A stretch of 64,000 bases of DNA from JALCSJ01 sp036788835 (lineage in GTDB: Bacteria > Bacillota > Negativicutes > Acidaminococcales > Acidaminococcaceae), in NCBI GenBank assembly GCA_036788835.1, contig DAIQMR010000001.1, forward strand, positions 62,001 to 126,000, given 5' to 3'. Shown here one piece after another: positions 24,236-32,934 of this stretch (position 1 is its first letter; every line of letters begins with the position of its first letter). A program made the position numbers and the translations under genes. The notes beneath the pieces were generated by a model. It searched no databases. It was not told where the DNA came from and saw only the letters and a list, made by a program, of their open reading frames with translations.

Positions 24236-25492
24236 CTACCTCACCCGTTCAATATTGGCTCCCAATTGACGGAACTTGTGTACTATGTTCTCATAACCAC
24301 GGTCAATGTGATAAATATTCGTTATTTCAGTAGTACCATCTGCTACAAGCCCGGCTAGGACCATGGCCGCTCCGGCTCTTAAGTCCGTAGCTTTCACCTG
24401 ACAGCCGTAGAGTTTCTTGACTCCTTCCAGCATGGCAGTACGGCCCGTAGTATGAATACTGGCTCCCATGCGAACCAATTCATCCACATGCATAAAACGA
24501 TTTTCGAAAACAGTTTCCGTAACTTCGCTTTGGCCCTGAGCAATACACATCAGAACCATCATTTGAGCCTGCATATCCGTGGGGAATCCCGGATAAGGAA
24601 GAGTTTTAACGGTAATTCCCTTCAACGCTTCCGGTCCTACCACATGAACCGCATCAATGCCTTCCTCAATGAAAGCGCCTGCTTCCCTAAGTTTGGCAAT
24701 TAAAGGTTTCATATGTTCGCAAAGCACATTCTCTACTACAATATCCCCCTTGCTGATGGCTCCGGCCACCAGGAACGTTCCTGCCTCAATCCTATCGGGA
24801 ATAACCGTATGCTCGCCGCCGGTAAGTTCTGTGACTCCGTCTATACGAATAGTGGGGGTACCGGCACCTCTTACCTTGCCTCCCATCATATTCACATAGT
24901 TAGCTAGATCAACAATCTCCGGTTCTTCCGCGCAATTTTCGATAATAGTAGTTCCCTTCGCCATAGAAGCGGCCATAATCAAATTTTCCGTGGCTCCTAC
25001 GCTGGGAAAGTCCATGTAAATCGTCGTTCCTACCAAGCCTTGGGGCGCAGTGGCCTCAATGTAACCGTGGCCTTGCTCAATCTTGGCTCCCAAAGCCTCA
25101 AAGCCTTTTAAATGAATATCAATAGGCCTGGACCCGATAGCACAACCACCCGGCTGAGAAATCTTTGCCCGGCCTACTCTGGCCAAAAGAGCACCCATTA
25201 CCAGAAAAGAAGCCCGCATAGCCGTAACCAGTTCATAGGGTGCCTCATAGCCGGTAATACTGCTGCTGTCGATTTTCAAAACGTGAGGCGTTTTATTATC
25301 TATTTTAACTCCCAAACATTCCAATACTTGGCAAATTGTATGCACGTCATCTAAATTGGGCACTTCCAGCAAAGCGCTTTTCTTCGTTCCTAAAATAGCG
25401 GCGGCAATAATAGGCAAAACCGCATTTTTTGCCCCGCTTATTCTCACTTTGCCTTGTAACTTAGTACCGCCTTGTACCAATAATCTATCCAC
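24236..25492 (-). CDS. murA: UDP-N-acetylglucosamine 1-carboxyvinyltransferase MurA
   Basis: MurA transfers enolpyruvate from PEP to UDP-GlcNAc, the first committed step of peptidoglycan synthesis. The 418 residues match the family. KNAVLPIIAA near residue 22 holds the conserved Lys-Asn, AKISQPGGCAIGSRPIDIH contains the catalytic Cys (target of fosfomycin; about 117), and PDRIEAGTF and PGFPTDMQAQ are the other signatures. The Cys is present, so the enzyme is predicted to be fosfomycin-sensitive in principle. It lies between the small gene of unknown function after atpC and mreB. Confidence 0.97.
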   Translation of the reverse strand: MDRLLVQGGTKLQGKVRISGAKNAVLPIIAAAILGTKKSALLEVPNLDDVHTICQVLECLGVKIDNKTPHVLKIDSSSITGYEAPYELVTAMRASFLVMGALLARVGRAKISQPGGCAIGSRPIDIHLKGFEALGAKIEQGHGYIEATAPQGLVGTTIYMDFPSVGATENLIMAASMAKGTTIIENCAEEPEIVDLANYVNMMGGKVRGAGTPTIRIDGVTELTGGEHTVIPDRIEAGTFLVAGAISKGDIVVENVLCEHMKPLIAKLREAGAFIEEGIDAVHVVGPEALKGITVKTLPYPGFPTDMQAQMMVLMCIAQGQSEVTETVFENRFMHVDELVRMGASIHTTGRTAMLEGVKKLYGCQVKATDLRAGAAMVLAGLVADGTTEITNIYHIDRGYENIVHKFRQLGANIERVR

Positions 25493-25533
25493 CTGTTTTC
25501 CCCCATATTCAATATAATGCTAATGTCATTCAA

Positions 25534-25971
25534 CTAATCTTTCCGAAGTTTTAGCCGGTCTGCCCGGCGCTTGGCATGATAATCCAGGTTTTCCCGGAGT
25601 TTTTCCCGTTCCTCTGCCTGTCGTGCCAAATCTGCCTGCTGTTCTTTAGCAATTGTTTCCTGTGTTTTCCCTGCCCGCTTCAGCTTTGCCGCTTTTTCCA
25701 TAGCCCGGCGTTCTGCACGTATTTCTTCTCTGTGCTTCTGAAGTTCCTGCCTTTTAAGTATTTCCATTTGTTGCCTTTTGGTAAGTTCAACCTTATGAGA
25801 GGAAAGATAGCGCAGCAAACCGTAGGCAAAAGCAACCGGCGGAAAAAACGCGGTCCCCAATACCCAGGCGTTCTTATAATCGACCTTATGCTTGGAAGAA
25901 TCCCAATAAACAAGGCCGGTCAAAAACAATGTTGTTCCAATAACATGTACCGGTGTAATAGGAAATTTCAT
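25534..25971 (-). CDS. Unknown protein with two membrane segments and a charged coiled-coil tail
   Basis: A 145-residue protein that I do not recognise. The N-terminus has two short hydrophobic stretches (TPVHVIGTTLFLTGLVYW and WVLGTAFFPPVAFAYGLLRYL, about residues 7-25 and 36-56). The rest is strongly charged and helical (KRQQMEILKRQELQKHREEI and further Lys/Arg/Glu/Gln-rich heptads), probably a cytoplasmic coiled coil. GGAGGGG lies at good distance before the ATG. Position between atpC and murA gives no clear function. It could help couple membrane and cytoplasmic partners, but this is speculation. Confidence 0.72.
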   Translation of the reverse strand: MKFPITPVHVIGTTLFLTGLVYWDSSKHKVDYKNAWVLGTAFFPPVAFAYGLLRYLSSHKVELTKRQQMEILKRQELQKHREEIRAERRAMEKAAKLKRAGKTQETIAKEQQADLARQAEEREKLRENLDYHAKRRADRLKLRKD

Positions 25972-26064
25972 TGGTTAAAGTCCCCTCCTAAAATCAATAG
26001 GGTAATTATAGCATAAACAATATAAGAACAAAACCCTGTTCTTACGAACATACGGGCAGTAAAA

Positions 26065-26253
26065 CTAATAACGGTTTTTTATCTTTAGCCGTTCTGCCAA
26101 AATCTCATAATATGTTTCATCTTCTCTGATGCGTTTTGCTATGACCTTGCGCTTTTCTTCGTCATGAGTCGCCGCCAGCTTTTCTTTCAAATCAGCAATC
26201 TCTCTCTTTATCGTCGCCATTTTGCTTGCTGCAACTTTACTTATAAAGTCCAT
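26065..26253 (-). CDS. Small helical protein next to atpC, function unknown
   Basis: A 62-residue, highly charged and probably all-helical protein (ATIKREIADLKEKLAATHDE, then KRKVIAKRIREDETYYE). GGGGAGGGG at 26261-26273 gives a strong ribosome site for the ATG. It lies about 40 bases after atpC on the same strand and is followed by the coiled-coil membrane protein gene. I recognise no family. Its position directly after the ATP synthase genes makes a link with that operon possible, but not shown. Confidence 0.65.
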   Translation of the reverse strand: MDFISKVAASKMATIKREIADLKEKLAATHDEEKRKVIAKRIREDETYYEILAERLKIKNRY

Positions 26254-26296
26254 GGCTTAAGCCCCTCCCCACCAACGGGTGGTCCCCGCGTCTAAA

Positions 26297-26731
26297 CTAA
26301 ATGTCGAATTTCTGATTTTTTGCCGCCATTTCCAAAGTTTTAAGCCGCCCTACGGCTCTGTTCAAAATTTTCTCTGTATGCTCTATGTCAGTAAATTTAT
26401 CCGGATTCTGCAAGCGGTTAGCCGCTTCTTTTTTCACTTCTTCGTATTTCCCTTTATCAATATTTGCAGCCAATTCCGCCGTCCTGGTCAAGATGGCAAC
26501 CTTGTTATCCTGGATTTGGACAAAGCCCCCTTCCACATAAACAAAGGTCAGTTTCCCGTCCTCATTCTGTACCTTCAAAGGGCCCTCTTTCAAGAACGCT
26601 ATCACAGGAGCGTGATTAGCTAATATTCCTAACCCTCCGTAAACAGTGTTCAGGAAAACATAGGTAACATCATTTCTGCTTATCAAAGACTTAGCCGGCG
26701 TCAAAATTTCCAGCTTCATTAGTTTAGCCAT
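26297..26731 (-). CDS. atpC: F1Fo ATP synthase epsilon subunit
   Basis: 144-residue epsilon subunit, which sits on gamma and regulates rotation. The N-terminal beta domain (about 5-90) shows MKLEILTPAKSLISRNDVTY, GGLGILANHAPVIA and VYVEGGFVQIQDNKVAILTRTAE, followed by a helical hairpin (about 92-140) that is the inhibitory C-terminal domain. It ends the atp operon, four bases after the atpD stop. Confidence 0.95.
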   Translation of the reverse strand: MAKLMKLEILTPAKSLISRNDVTYVFLNTVYGGLGILANHAPVIAFLKEGPLKVQNEDGKLTFVYVEGGFVQIQDNKVAILTRTAELAANIDKGKYEEVKKEAANRLQNPDKFTDIEHTEKILNRAVGRLKTLEMAAKNQKFDI

Positions 26732-26735
26732 GATT

Positions 26736-28175
26736 TTAATCCACCTTGGCGCTCTGCGCCTTTGCTACAGCTTCATCAATAGTACCTACCATGTAAAAAG
26801 CACTTTCCGGCAATTCATCATATTTTCCCGCCAAAATTTCTTCAAAACCACGGATAGTTTCTTTCAGTTTAACGTATTTGCCCTTTATGCCGGTAAATTG
26901 TTCCGCCACAAAAAATGGCTGGCTCAAAAATCTTTGGATTTTTCTGGCTCTGGTAACGGTTTTTTTATCTTCTTCGCTTAATTCTTCCATACCCAGAATT
27001 GCGATAATATCCTGGAGCTCTTTGTACCTTTGTAAAATAGCCTGTACCCCTCTGGCCACTCTATAATGCTCTGTACCGATAACCAGTGGGTCCAAAATTC
27101 TGCTGGTGGAATCCAAAGGGTCCACAGCAGGATAAATACCCAATTCAGATATTTCTCTGGACAAAACCGTAGTAGCATCCAAATGGGCAAAGGTAGCAGC
27201 CGGAGCAGGGTCCGTTAAGTCATCGGCAGGTACATAAACTGCCTGAACGGAAGTAATGGAACCTTTCTTGGTAGAAGTAATTCTTTCTTCCAAAGCTCCT
27301 ATTTCGTTAGCCAAAGTCGGCTGATAGCCTACCGCTGAAGGCATACGTCCCAACAAGGCAGATACTTCGGAACCTGCCTGAATAAAACGGAAAATATTAT
27401 CTATAAACAACAAAACATCCTGTCCGCCCACATCCCGGAAATATTCCGCCATGGTTAGTCCCGTCAGGCCAACCCTCATACGTGCCCCCGGCGGTTCATT
27501 CATCTGACCGTAAACCAAAGCCGTTTTATCGATAACCCCGGAGCCTTTCATTTCTCCCCACAGGTCATTTCCTTCTCTGGTTCTTTCGCCCACGCCGCTA
27601 AACACAGAATAGCCTCCGTGTCCGGTAGCTACGTTATGAATCAATTCCATAATCAAAACGGTTTTTCCCACTCCGGCGCCGCCAAAAAGTCCTACTTTAC
27701 CGCCTCGGGCATAGGGTGCCAAAAGATCTACCACTTTAATACCTGTCTCCATAATATCGGCCTTGGTAGCTTGCTGGTCAAAAGGGGGAGCCGACCTATG
27801 AATTGGCCAATATGCATCGGCTTTAACAGGTCTGGGGTCATCATCCACCGTCTCACCCAGAACATTGAATACTCTGCCCAGGCAATCTTTGCCTACGGGC
27901 ACCACAATAGGTGACCCGGTATCCTGAGCTGTCATTCCCCGAACTAAACCATCCGTAGAACTCATAGCTACAGTCCTGACCACATTATCCCCCACATGCT
28001 GAACTACTTCGGCTGTTAGATGGATTTTAACGTTCTTGCCAACGATGCCATCAATTTTGATGGCATTGTAAATCTTTGGCAAAGCTCCTTCAGGGAATTG
28101 GATATCTATAACAGGTCCTGTTACCCGGACTACTTTTCCGGCTTTTTGAACCGTCTTCTCTGTACTGTCAGTCAC
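26736..28175 (-). CDS. atpD: F1Fo ATP synthase beta subunit
   Basis: 479-residue catalytic beta subunit. Walker A is GGAGVGKTVLIMELI (near residue 160), the beta signature FSGVGERTREGNDLW and the DELSEED-type loop ELSEEDKKTVTRAR are intact, and PSAVGYQPTLANEIGALEER is present. The start is GTG at 28175 with AAGGAGGAAA before it. All catalytic motifs are intact. Confidence 0.98.
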   Translation of the reverse strand: MTDSTEKTVQKAGKVVRVTGPVIDIQFPEGALPKIYNAIKIDGIVGKNVKIHLTAEVVQHVGDNVVRTVAMSSTDGLVRGMTAQDTGSPIVVPVGKDCLGRVFNVLGETVDDDPRPVKADAYWPIHRSAPPFDQQATKADIMETGIKVVDLLAPYARGGKVGLFGGAGVGKTVLIMELIHNVATGHGGYSVFSGVGERTREGNDLWGEMKGSGVIDKTALVYGQMNEPPGARMRVGLTGLTMAEYFRDVGGQDVLLFIDNIFRFIQAGSEVSALLGRMPSAVGYQPTLANEIGALEERITSTKKGSITSVQAVYVPADDLTDPAPAATFAHLDATTVLSREISELGIYPAVDPLDSTSRILDPLVIGTEHYRVARGVQAILQRYKELQDIIAILGMEELSEEDKKTVTRARKIQRFLSQPFFVAEQFTGIKGKYVKLKETIRGFEEILAGKYDELPESAFYMVGTIDEAVAKAQSAKVD

Positions 28176-28189
28176 TTGGTATTTCCTCC

Positions 28190-29095
28190 TTACTTCAAGG
28201 CTTCGGCCCCATTTACTATTTCATTAATTTCATTGGTAATGCTGGCCTGTCTGGCTTTATTGTAACGGGTCTGCAATTTTTTCAGCAAATCGTCTGCATT
28301 ATCCGTAGCCGAAGTCATAGACGTCATACGGGCAGCCAGCTCACTGGCAGCTCCTTGTAAAAGAGCCGAGTAAATCATGCTGCGAATATAATATCTTGTT
28401 AAATAAGGCAACATCTCGGAAGGGCCCGGCTCAAAAATCACACCTTCAAATTTTTCCCCGCCATTATTGCTGTTCTCTGTTTCTTCCCCGGCTCCTTCGC
28501 CGGTTTTTACCAGTTTAATGGGCAAAATTCTTTCTGTAACAGGAATTTGAAAAATAGCAGACCGGAATCTGGTATACACAAGGTTAACCTCATCTACATC
28601 CCCATTGATATACAACTTTTCCACTGCTTCAGCGATTTCTTCCGCTTCCTCAAAAGTGGGATGATTAGAAAAACCGGTAAAAGAATTGTTAATGGAATAG
28701 GCATTACGCCTTAATTCCCCTTTCATCTTCCTGCCTACGGCAATAAGGAGATCATGCTCTCTTCCCTTAAGCTCCACATTCAAATGCTTTGTAACATTGG
28801 TATTATAGGCCCCGGCCAAGCCTTCATCAGAACCAATAACCACATAGCCCCTAATCAAAACAGCCCTCGTTGCCAAAAGAGGATTTTGGCTAGAGCTTAA
28901 CCCGGCCGCAACAGAACTGTCACTTAACGCCATGGTCATAATATCCTGAAGTTTTTCCGCAAAAGGTTCGCTGGCCATGGCCAGTTTCTGGGCGCCGTTT
29001 AATTTGGCCGAAGCTACCATACTCATGGCTTTGGTTATTTTTTTAATATTTCCCACGCTTTTCATGTGGGTACGGATACCACTTATATTAGCCAT
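28190..29095 (-). CDS. atpG: F1Fo ATP synthase gamma subunit
   Basis: 301-residue central-stalk subunit. The N-terminal helix (GIRTHMKSVGNIKKITKAM, with the conserved K-x-T-x-A-M-x-M-V-A) and the C-terminal helix (ALLQGAASELAARMTSMTSA, then LQTRYNKARQASITNEI) match the gamma family, with the Rossmann-like domain between. It lies between alpha and beta with gaps of one and fourteen bases. Confidence 0.97.
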   Translation of the reverse strand: MANISGIRTHMKSVGNIKKITKAMSMVASAKLNGAQKLAMASEPFAEKLQDIMTMALSDSSVAAGLSSSQNPLLATRAVLIRGYVVIGSDEGLAGAYNTNVTKHLNVELKGREHDLLIAVGRKMKGELRRNAYSINNSFTGFSNHPTFEEAEEIAEAVEKLYINGDVDEVNLVYTRFRSAIFQIPVTERILPIKLVKTGEGAGEETENSNNGGEKFEGVIFEPGPSEMLPYLTRYYIRSMIYSALLQGAASELAARMTSMTSATDNADDLLKKLQTRYNKARQASITNEINEIVNGAEALK

Positions 29096-29096
29096 T

Positions 29097-30947
29097 TTAT
29101 TCCTCCTTCACGGTAGGAACAAAAGCTTCTTTAAAAGACTGGATGTCGGCATCTAAGGTTTTCTTGTTTTCATCCGATAACTTACCCGTAGTGTTAATCT
29201 CCGTCAGTAATTTTACATCATTGGCAGTCATGTATCGCAGCCACTCATCTTCAAAACGGTTAATGTCTTCCTGAGGAATATCGTCCAAATATCCATTAAC
29301 CACCACATAAAGAGTTACTACCTCCTGGGCCTGAGTCAAAGGATGATACTGAGTCTGTTTCAGGACTTCCGTGATTCTAATGCCTCTGTCCAATTCCGCT
29401 TTGGTGGTTTTATCCAAATCGGAGCCAAATTGGGCAAAAGCTGCCATTTCCCTATATTGAGCCAAATCCAGCCGCAAAGAACCGGCTACTGACTTCATAG
29501 CCTTTGTTTGAGCAGCTCCGCCTACACGGGACACGGACAAACCCGCATTAATAGCAGGCCGGGTGCCTTCGTTAAAGAGTTCTGTTTCCAAATAGATCTG
29601 GCCATCTGTAATAGAAATAACGTTAGTAGGAATATAGCCGCTCACATCTCCGGCCAAAGTTTCAATAATGGGCAAAGCCGTCATAGAACCACCGCCGGCC
29701 TTATCATTGCGCCGGGCTGAACGTTCCAGCAAACGGGAATGTAAATAGAACACATCGCCTGGGTAAGCCTCCCGTCCGGGTGGACGCCGAAGGAGCAAAC
29801 TCATCGTTCTGTAAGCCACCGCGTGTTTGGACAAGTCATCATAAACAATCAGAACATCTTTCTTCTGATCCATAAAATATTCCCCCATGGCAGCCCCTGC
29901 ATAAGGAGCCAAGTACTGCATAGGTGCCGAATCAGTGGCAGTAGCCGCCACAATAATAGTGTGTTTTAGACAATCAAAAGTTTTCAGAATCCCGGCCAAT
30001 CTGGCAACGGAAGAAGTTTTCTGACCAATGGCTACATAAATACAAATTACCCCTGTATCCTTCTGATTCAAAATAGTGTCAAGAGCTATGGCGGTTTTCC
30101 CTGTGCCGCGGTCGCCGATTATTAATTCTCTCTGGCCTCTGCCAATGGGCACCAAAGCATCTACCGCCTTGATTCCTGTCTGGAGCGGCACTGTGACCGG
30201 TTCACGTGCAGCAATGCCGGGAGCCGGACTTTCTACAGGTCTATAACCGGCCGCTTTAATAGTTCCCTTCCCATCCAATGGTTCCCCTAAAGGATTAACG
30301 ATGCGTCCCAAAAGTCCTTCTCCTACGGGCACTTCCATTACTCTGCCGGTTCTGCGGACAATATCTCCTTCTTCAATAGCGGATACACTGCCCATAAGAA
30401 CAACACCAACATCATTTAATTGTAAGTTTTGTACCATGCCGATAACACCGTCATGGAGTTCTACCAATTCTCCGCTCATAGCATTGCTCAGGCCTTTGAC
30501 GGTAGCAATACCGTCACCGACTTTTTCTACAACGCCCACTTCTTCCATGTCAAGCTTAGCCTTGAAATTCTCAACGCCTTTGCTCAGTGCCTGTGTCAAA
30601 CCTTGGGATTGTGTCTCGTCATCTTCCACATGAATTTGCTGCAAAAGGTCATTAACCTGCTGTAATTGACGTTTGATACTAGCATCAAACACCTTATCAT
30701 CAAGGGTAACAATAATACCGCCGATGATAGAAGAATCAACTTTTTTGTGTTGTATTTGCACCTGCCTGCCAAACTTTTGACTTAATATGTCAGTAATAGA
30801 AGCATATTCGGCCTCAGTAAGTTCTCTGGCGGTTTTAATCTCCAGGGATAAACAAGCATTTTGCGCATACTTAACCACATCAGCAGCATCCACATGTAAA
30901 AAAGCAAGGTTTTTTTCAATTAGGGCTACATTTCCCTTCGTATCCAT
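29097..30947 (-). CDS. atpA: F1Fo ATP synthase alpha subunit with fused N-terminal delta-like domain
   Basis: A 616-residue alpha subunit, about 110 residues longer than usual. Residues from about 137 on are normal alpha: VGVVEKVGDGIATVKGLSNA, Walker A GDRGTGKT (278-285), the arginine-finger region DLAQYREMAAFAQFGSDLD and others. Residues about 31-105 match the C-terminal domain of the delta subunit (OSCP): LEIKTARELTEAEYASI, DSSIIGGIIVTLDDKVFDAS and IKRQLQQVNDLL, where DpsLiGGvvv and DgSvrgrL are the delta signatures. The N-terminal helical bundle of delta is absent. A weakly conserved alpha N-terminal helix (TQALSKGVENFKAKLDMEE) follows the linker. There is no separate atpH between atpF and atpA. 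The ATG has GGAGG ten bases upstream. Confidence 0.96.
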   Translation of the reverse strand: MDTKGNVALIEKNLAFLHVDAADVVKYAQNACLSLEIKTARELTEAEYASITDILSQKFGRQVQIQHKKVDSSIIGGIIVTLDDKVFDASIKRQLQQVNDLLQQIHVEDDETQSQGLTQALSKGVENFKAKLDMEEVGVVEKVGDGIATVKGLSNAMSGELVELHDGVIGMVQNLQLNDVGVVLMGSVSAIEEGDIVRRTGRVMEVPVGEGLLGRIVNPLGEPLDGKGTIKAAGYRPVESPAPGIAAREPVTVPLQTGIKAVDALVPIGRGQRELIIGDRGTGKTAIALDTILNQKDTGVICIYVAIGQKTSSVARLAGILKTFDCLKHTIIVAATATDSAPMQYLAPYAGAAMGEYFMDQKKDVLIVYDDLSKHAVAYRTMSLLLRRPPGREAYPGDVFYLHSRLLERSARRNDKAGGGSMTALPIIETLAGDVSGYIPTNVISITDGQIYLETELFNEGTRPAINAGLSVSRVGGAAQTKAMKSVAGSLRLDLAQYREMAAFAQFGSDLDKTTKAELDRGIRITEVLKQTQYHPLTQAQEVVTLYVVVNGYLDDIPQEDINRFEDEWLRYMTANDVKLLTEINTTGKLSDENKKTLDADIQSFKEAFVPTVKEE

Positions 30948-30992
30948 TCTGCCAATGCCTCCGAAAACCCTCTTGGGTATAAATAATTAGAA

Positions 30993-31481
30993 CTATGCTT
31001 TCTTTTGAGCCAGAGTTTCATCTGTCAGTTTTTCTATAGTCGACCGGTTTGCTTCTGCGTTCAGCTGTTGATGCATTAATTTCCCGGCTATTTGCGTGCT
31101 CAAAGTAATAACTTCGCCTCTCACATCCTGCAAAGCCTGATTTCTTTCCTGTGCGATTTGCTCTTTAGCTGCAGCCAAAATATTTTCTTTGTCCTGCTGT
31201 GTTTCCTGAAGCATGGTGTCATGAAGGGCTTGAGCCGATTTATTGGCTCTGTCGATAATTTCTCCTGCTTCTTTTTTCGCATCTGCCAATTGCTCAGCAT
31301 ATTCTTTTTTTAACGCCTCTGCATCCAAACGGGTTTGCTCCGCAGAGTCCATGTCCTGAGTGATTTTCGCTCTCCTATCGTCCAAAGCCTTTAATAAAGG
31401 TTTATAAGCAAACTTGGCTAAAATCACTAAAAGAATTATAAAGTTAACCACCTGAGCAATTAACGTAAAATTCAGTTCCAT
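30993..31481 (-). CDS. atpF: F1Fo ATP synthase b subunit
   Basis: 162-residue peripheral-stalk subunit with one N-terminal membrane helix (NFTLIAQVVNFIILLVILAKF) followed by KPLLKALDDRRAKITQDMDS and a long coiled coil to the C-terminus, as in other b subunits. It would normally bind the delta subunit through its C-terminus; here the delta-like domain is attached to alpha. The gap to the alpha gene is only 45 bases, with no room for an atpH gene. Confidence 0.95.
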   Translation of the reverse strand: MELNFTLIAQVVNFIILLVILAKFAYKPLLKALDDRRAKITQDMDSAEQTRLDAEALKKEYAEQLADAKKEAGEIIDRANKSAQALHDTMLQETQQDKENILAAAKEQIAQERNQALQDVRGEVITLSTQIAGKLMHQQLNAEANRSTIEKLTDETLAQKKA

Positions 31482-31511
31482 ATTCTTTAACCTTCCCTCT
31501 TGAGCATATAT

Positions 31512-31766
31512 TTATTTGGTTACAAAAGGATTAGCAAAGATCAGTACTATTGCAATAACAGACGCAATAATAGGAATTGATTCAACCAAGCCAATACCAA
31601 TCATCATGTTAATCTGAAAGCTACGAGCCTGCTCCGGCTGACGCGCCATGCATTCCAAAGCCTTGGAAGCCACAGCAGAATCCCCATGGGCCGCTGCCAA
31701 AGATGCACCAACACCTATAATGGCGGCTCCTATGATTGAGGCGATTACGATGTACGTATTTTCCAT
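31512..31766 (-). CDS. atpE: F1Fo ATP synthase c subunit (atypical helix 1)
   Basis: 84-residue c subunit forming the rotor ring, two membrane helices joined by the polar loop ARQPEQARSF. The ion-binding carboxylate is Glu62 in GLVESIPI, followed by Ser63. Counting back from ARQPE, helix 1 has Asp29 where Na+-type rings have Gln, as in mycobacterial c subunits. The usual helix-packing pattern GxGxGxGxG is replaced by Ser22, Ala24, Ala26, Gly28 and Ser30. Glu-Ser resembles Na+-binding rings, but the Asp resembles proton-binding mycobacterial rings, so ion specificity cannot be settled here. Confidence 0.95.
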   Translation of the reverse strand: MENTYIVIASIIGAAIIGVGASLAAAHGDSAVASKALECMARQPEQARSFQINMMIGIGLVESIPIIASVIAIVLIFANPFVTK

Positions 31767-31826
31767 GTTAATATACCTGCCTTTCGTTTGTCTTCATGTT
31801 TATATTTTTCTAAAATTATGTTGTTA

Positions 31827-32534
31827 TTATTTCTTTTCCGAGCGAAAAGCCGGGGCAATAGCAATAATTGTCAACATAGTAAAAATAAAAGCCTGCAAAA
31901 AACCAATAATCAAGCTGAAACCAATCCAAATATTTGGTACTACCCACGGAACCAGTTTATAAAGAACTTTCAGCAAAATCTCCCCTGCCAGAATATTACC
32001 AAACAAACGTAAAGCCATAGTCAGAGGCTTAGCCAGCTCTTCCAGAATATTCAGGGGAAGCATTAAAGAAAATGGTTCCAGTAAATGTCTGAAATAAATC
32101 AACCCTTTTTGGGAAACCCCATAAATATAAACTGTTATGGAAACCATGATGGATAAGCCTAAGGGCACATTCAGGTCGTTGGTTGGTGATGAGATATTAA
32201 ATCCTATCTGGGGCAGCATACCTATTTCATTGCCAATAAACAAGTAAAGGAACAAGGTGAGAACAAAGGGTGCGGCAATCCGCCTGCCTTCCACTCCCAT
32301 ATTATTATCCATGAGCCCATTCAGCCATTCCACAAACATTTCCATGAGATTTTGTACTCCGCTGGGGATTTCTTGGACATGCCTGGTAGCAAAAAAGACT
32401 ATAAGGGCCACAATTGCCATGGTAAGCCATGACATATAGAGGGTCTGCATATTGACTACTATGCCGGGATAAATTTCCGTAGGATTGTATTCGAAAACGC
32501 TTCCCGAAGCCGCAGCAGCTTCCGCTATTCCCAT
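31827..32534 (-). CDS. atpB: F1Fo ATP synthase a subunit
   Basis: 235-residue a subunit, the stator half-channel. The essential Arg is in LAKPLTMALRLFGNILAGE; the N-terminal part has FEYNPTEIYPG-type segments and several membrane helices (for example MSWLTMAIVALIVFFATRH). ISSPTNDLNVPLGLSI is the usual periplasmic-side loop. The C-terminus ends in LIIGFLQAFIFTMLTIIAI. It precedes atpE. Confidence 0.96.
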   Translation of the reverse strand: MGIAEAAAASGSVFEYNPTEIYPGIVVNMQTLYMSWLTMAIVALIVFFATRHVQEIPSGVQNLMEMFVEWLNGLMDNNMGVEGRRIAAPFVLTLFLYLFIGNEIGMLPQIGFNISSPTNDLNVPLGLSIMVSITVYIYGVSQKGLIYFRHLLEPFSLMLPLNILEELAKPLTMALRLFGNILAGEILLKVLYKLVPWVVPNIWIGFSLIIGFLQAFIFTMLTIIAIAPAFRSEKK

Positions 32535-32547
32535 ATTATCAGCTCCT

Positions 32548-32934
32548 TCACATAAGCTCTTTATTTTTAGGTGAAAACAACGTCATGTTAAACATTAACG
32601 TCAGATGTAAACAAAGATAACACAATAGAGTAGGCAGGATACTCCCATCCATGGCTTTGAGCATACAAACCATAATTACCATAACTCCCAAGCGCCACAA
32701 CATACTTATATGCATACCCTGTCTGGCTTCTTTTGGTCCTTTCGTCATCCCGGCAACCACAGCCTTAAGAAAGAAAAATCCATCAGAAAGACCGGATAAG
32801 GCTCCTATGACCAAAGAACTAAAGTTATTCTTCTGCCACAGGGTACCTATCAGGCAAAAAAGCACCCCCACCGCTAACTGCCGCAAAAATATCTTTCTTG
32901 CATCATTTCTGACCTTGTCTTGGCTGACTGTCAT
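32548..32934 (-). CDS. ATP synthase subunit I-like protein
   Basis: 128-residue membrane protein directly before atpB, in the position of AtpI. Four hydrophobic segments are visible (LAVGVLFCLIGTLW, FSSLVIGALSGLSDGFFFL, MLWRLGVMVIMVCMLKAM, TLLCYLCLHLTLMFNMTLF). AtpI-type proteins help assemble the c-ring and bind Mg2+ in some species. Sequence conservation in this family is low, so the call is from size, topology and place. AGGAG precedes the ATG; the start overlaps the end of wecB by 32 bases. Confidence 0.78.
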   Translation of the reverse strand: MTVSQDKVRNDARKIFLRQLAVGVLFCLIGTLWQKNNFSSLVIGALSGLSDGFFFLKAVVAGMTKGPKEARQGMHISMLWRLGVMVIMVCMLKAMDGSILPTLLCYLCLHLTLMFNMTLFSPKNKELM

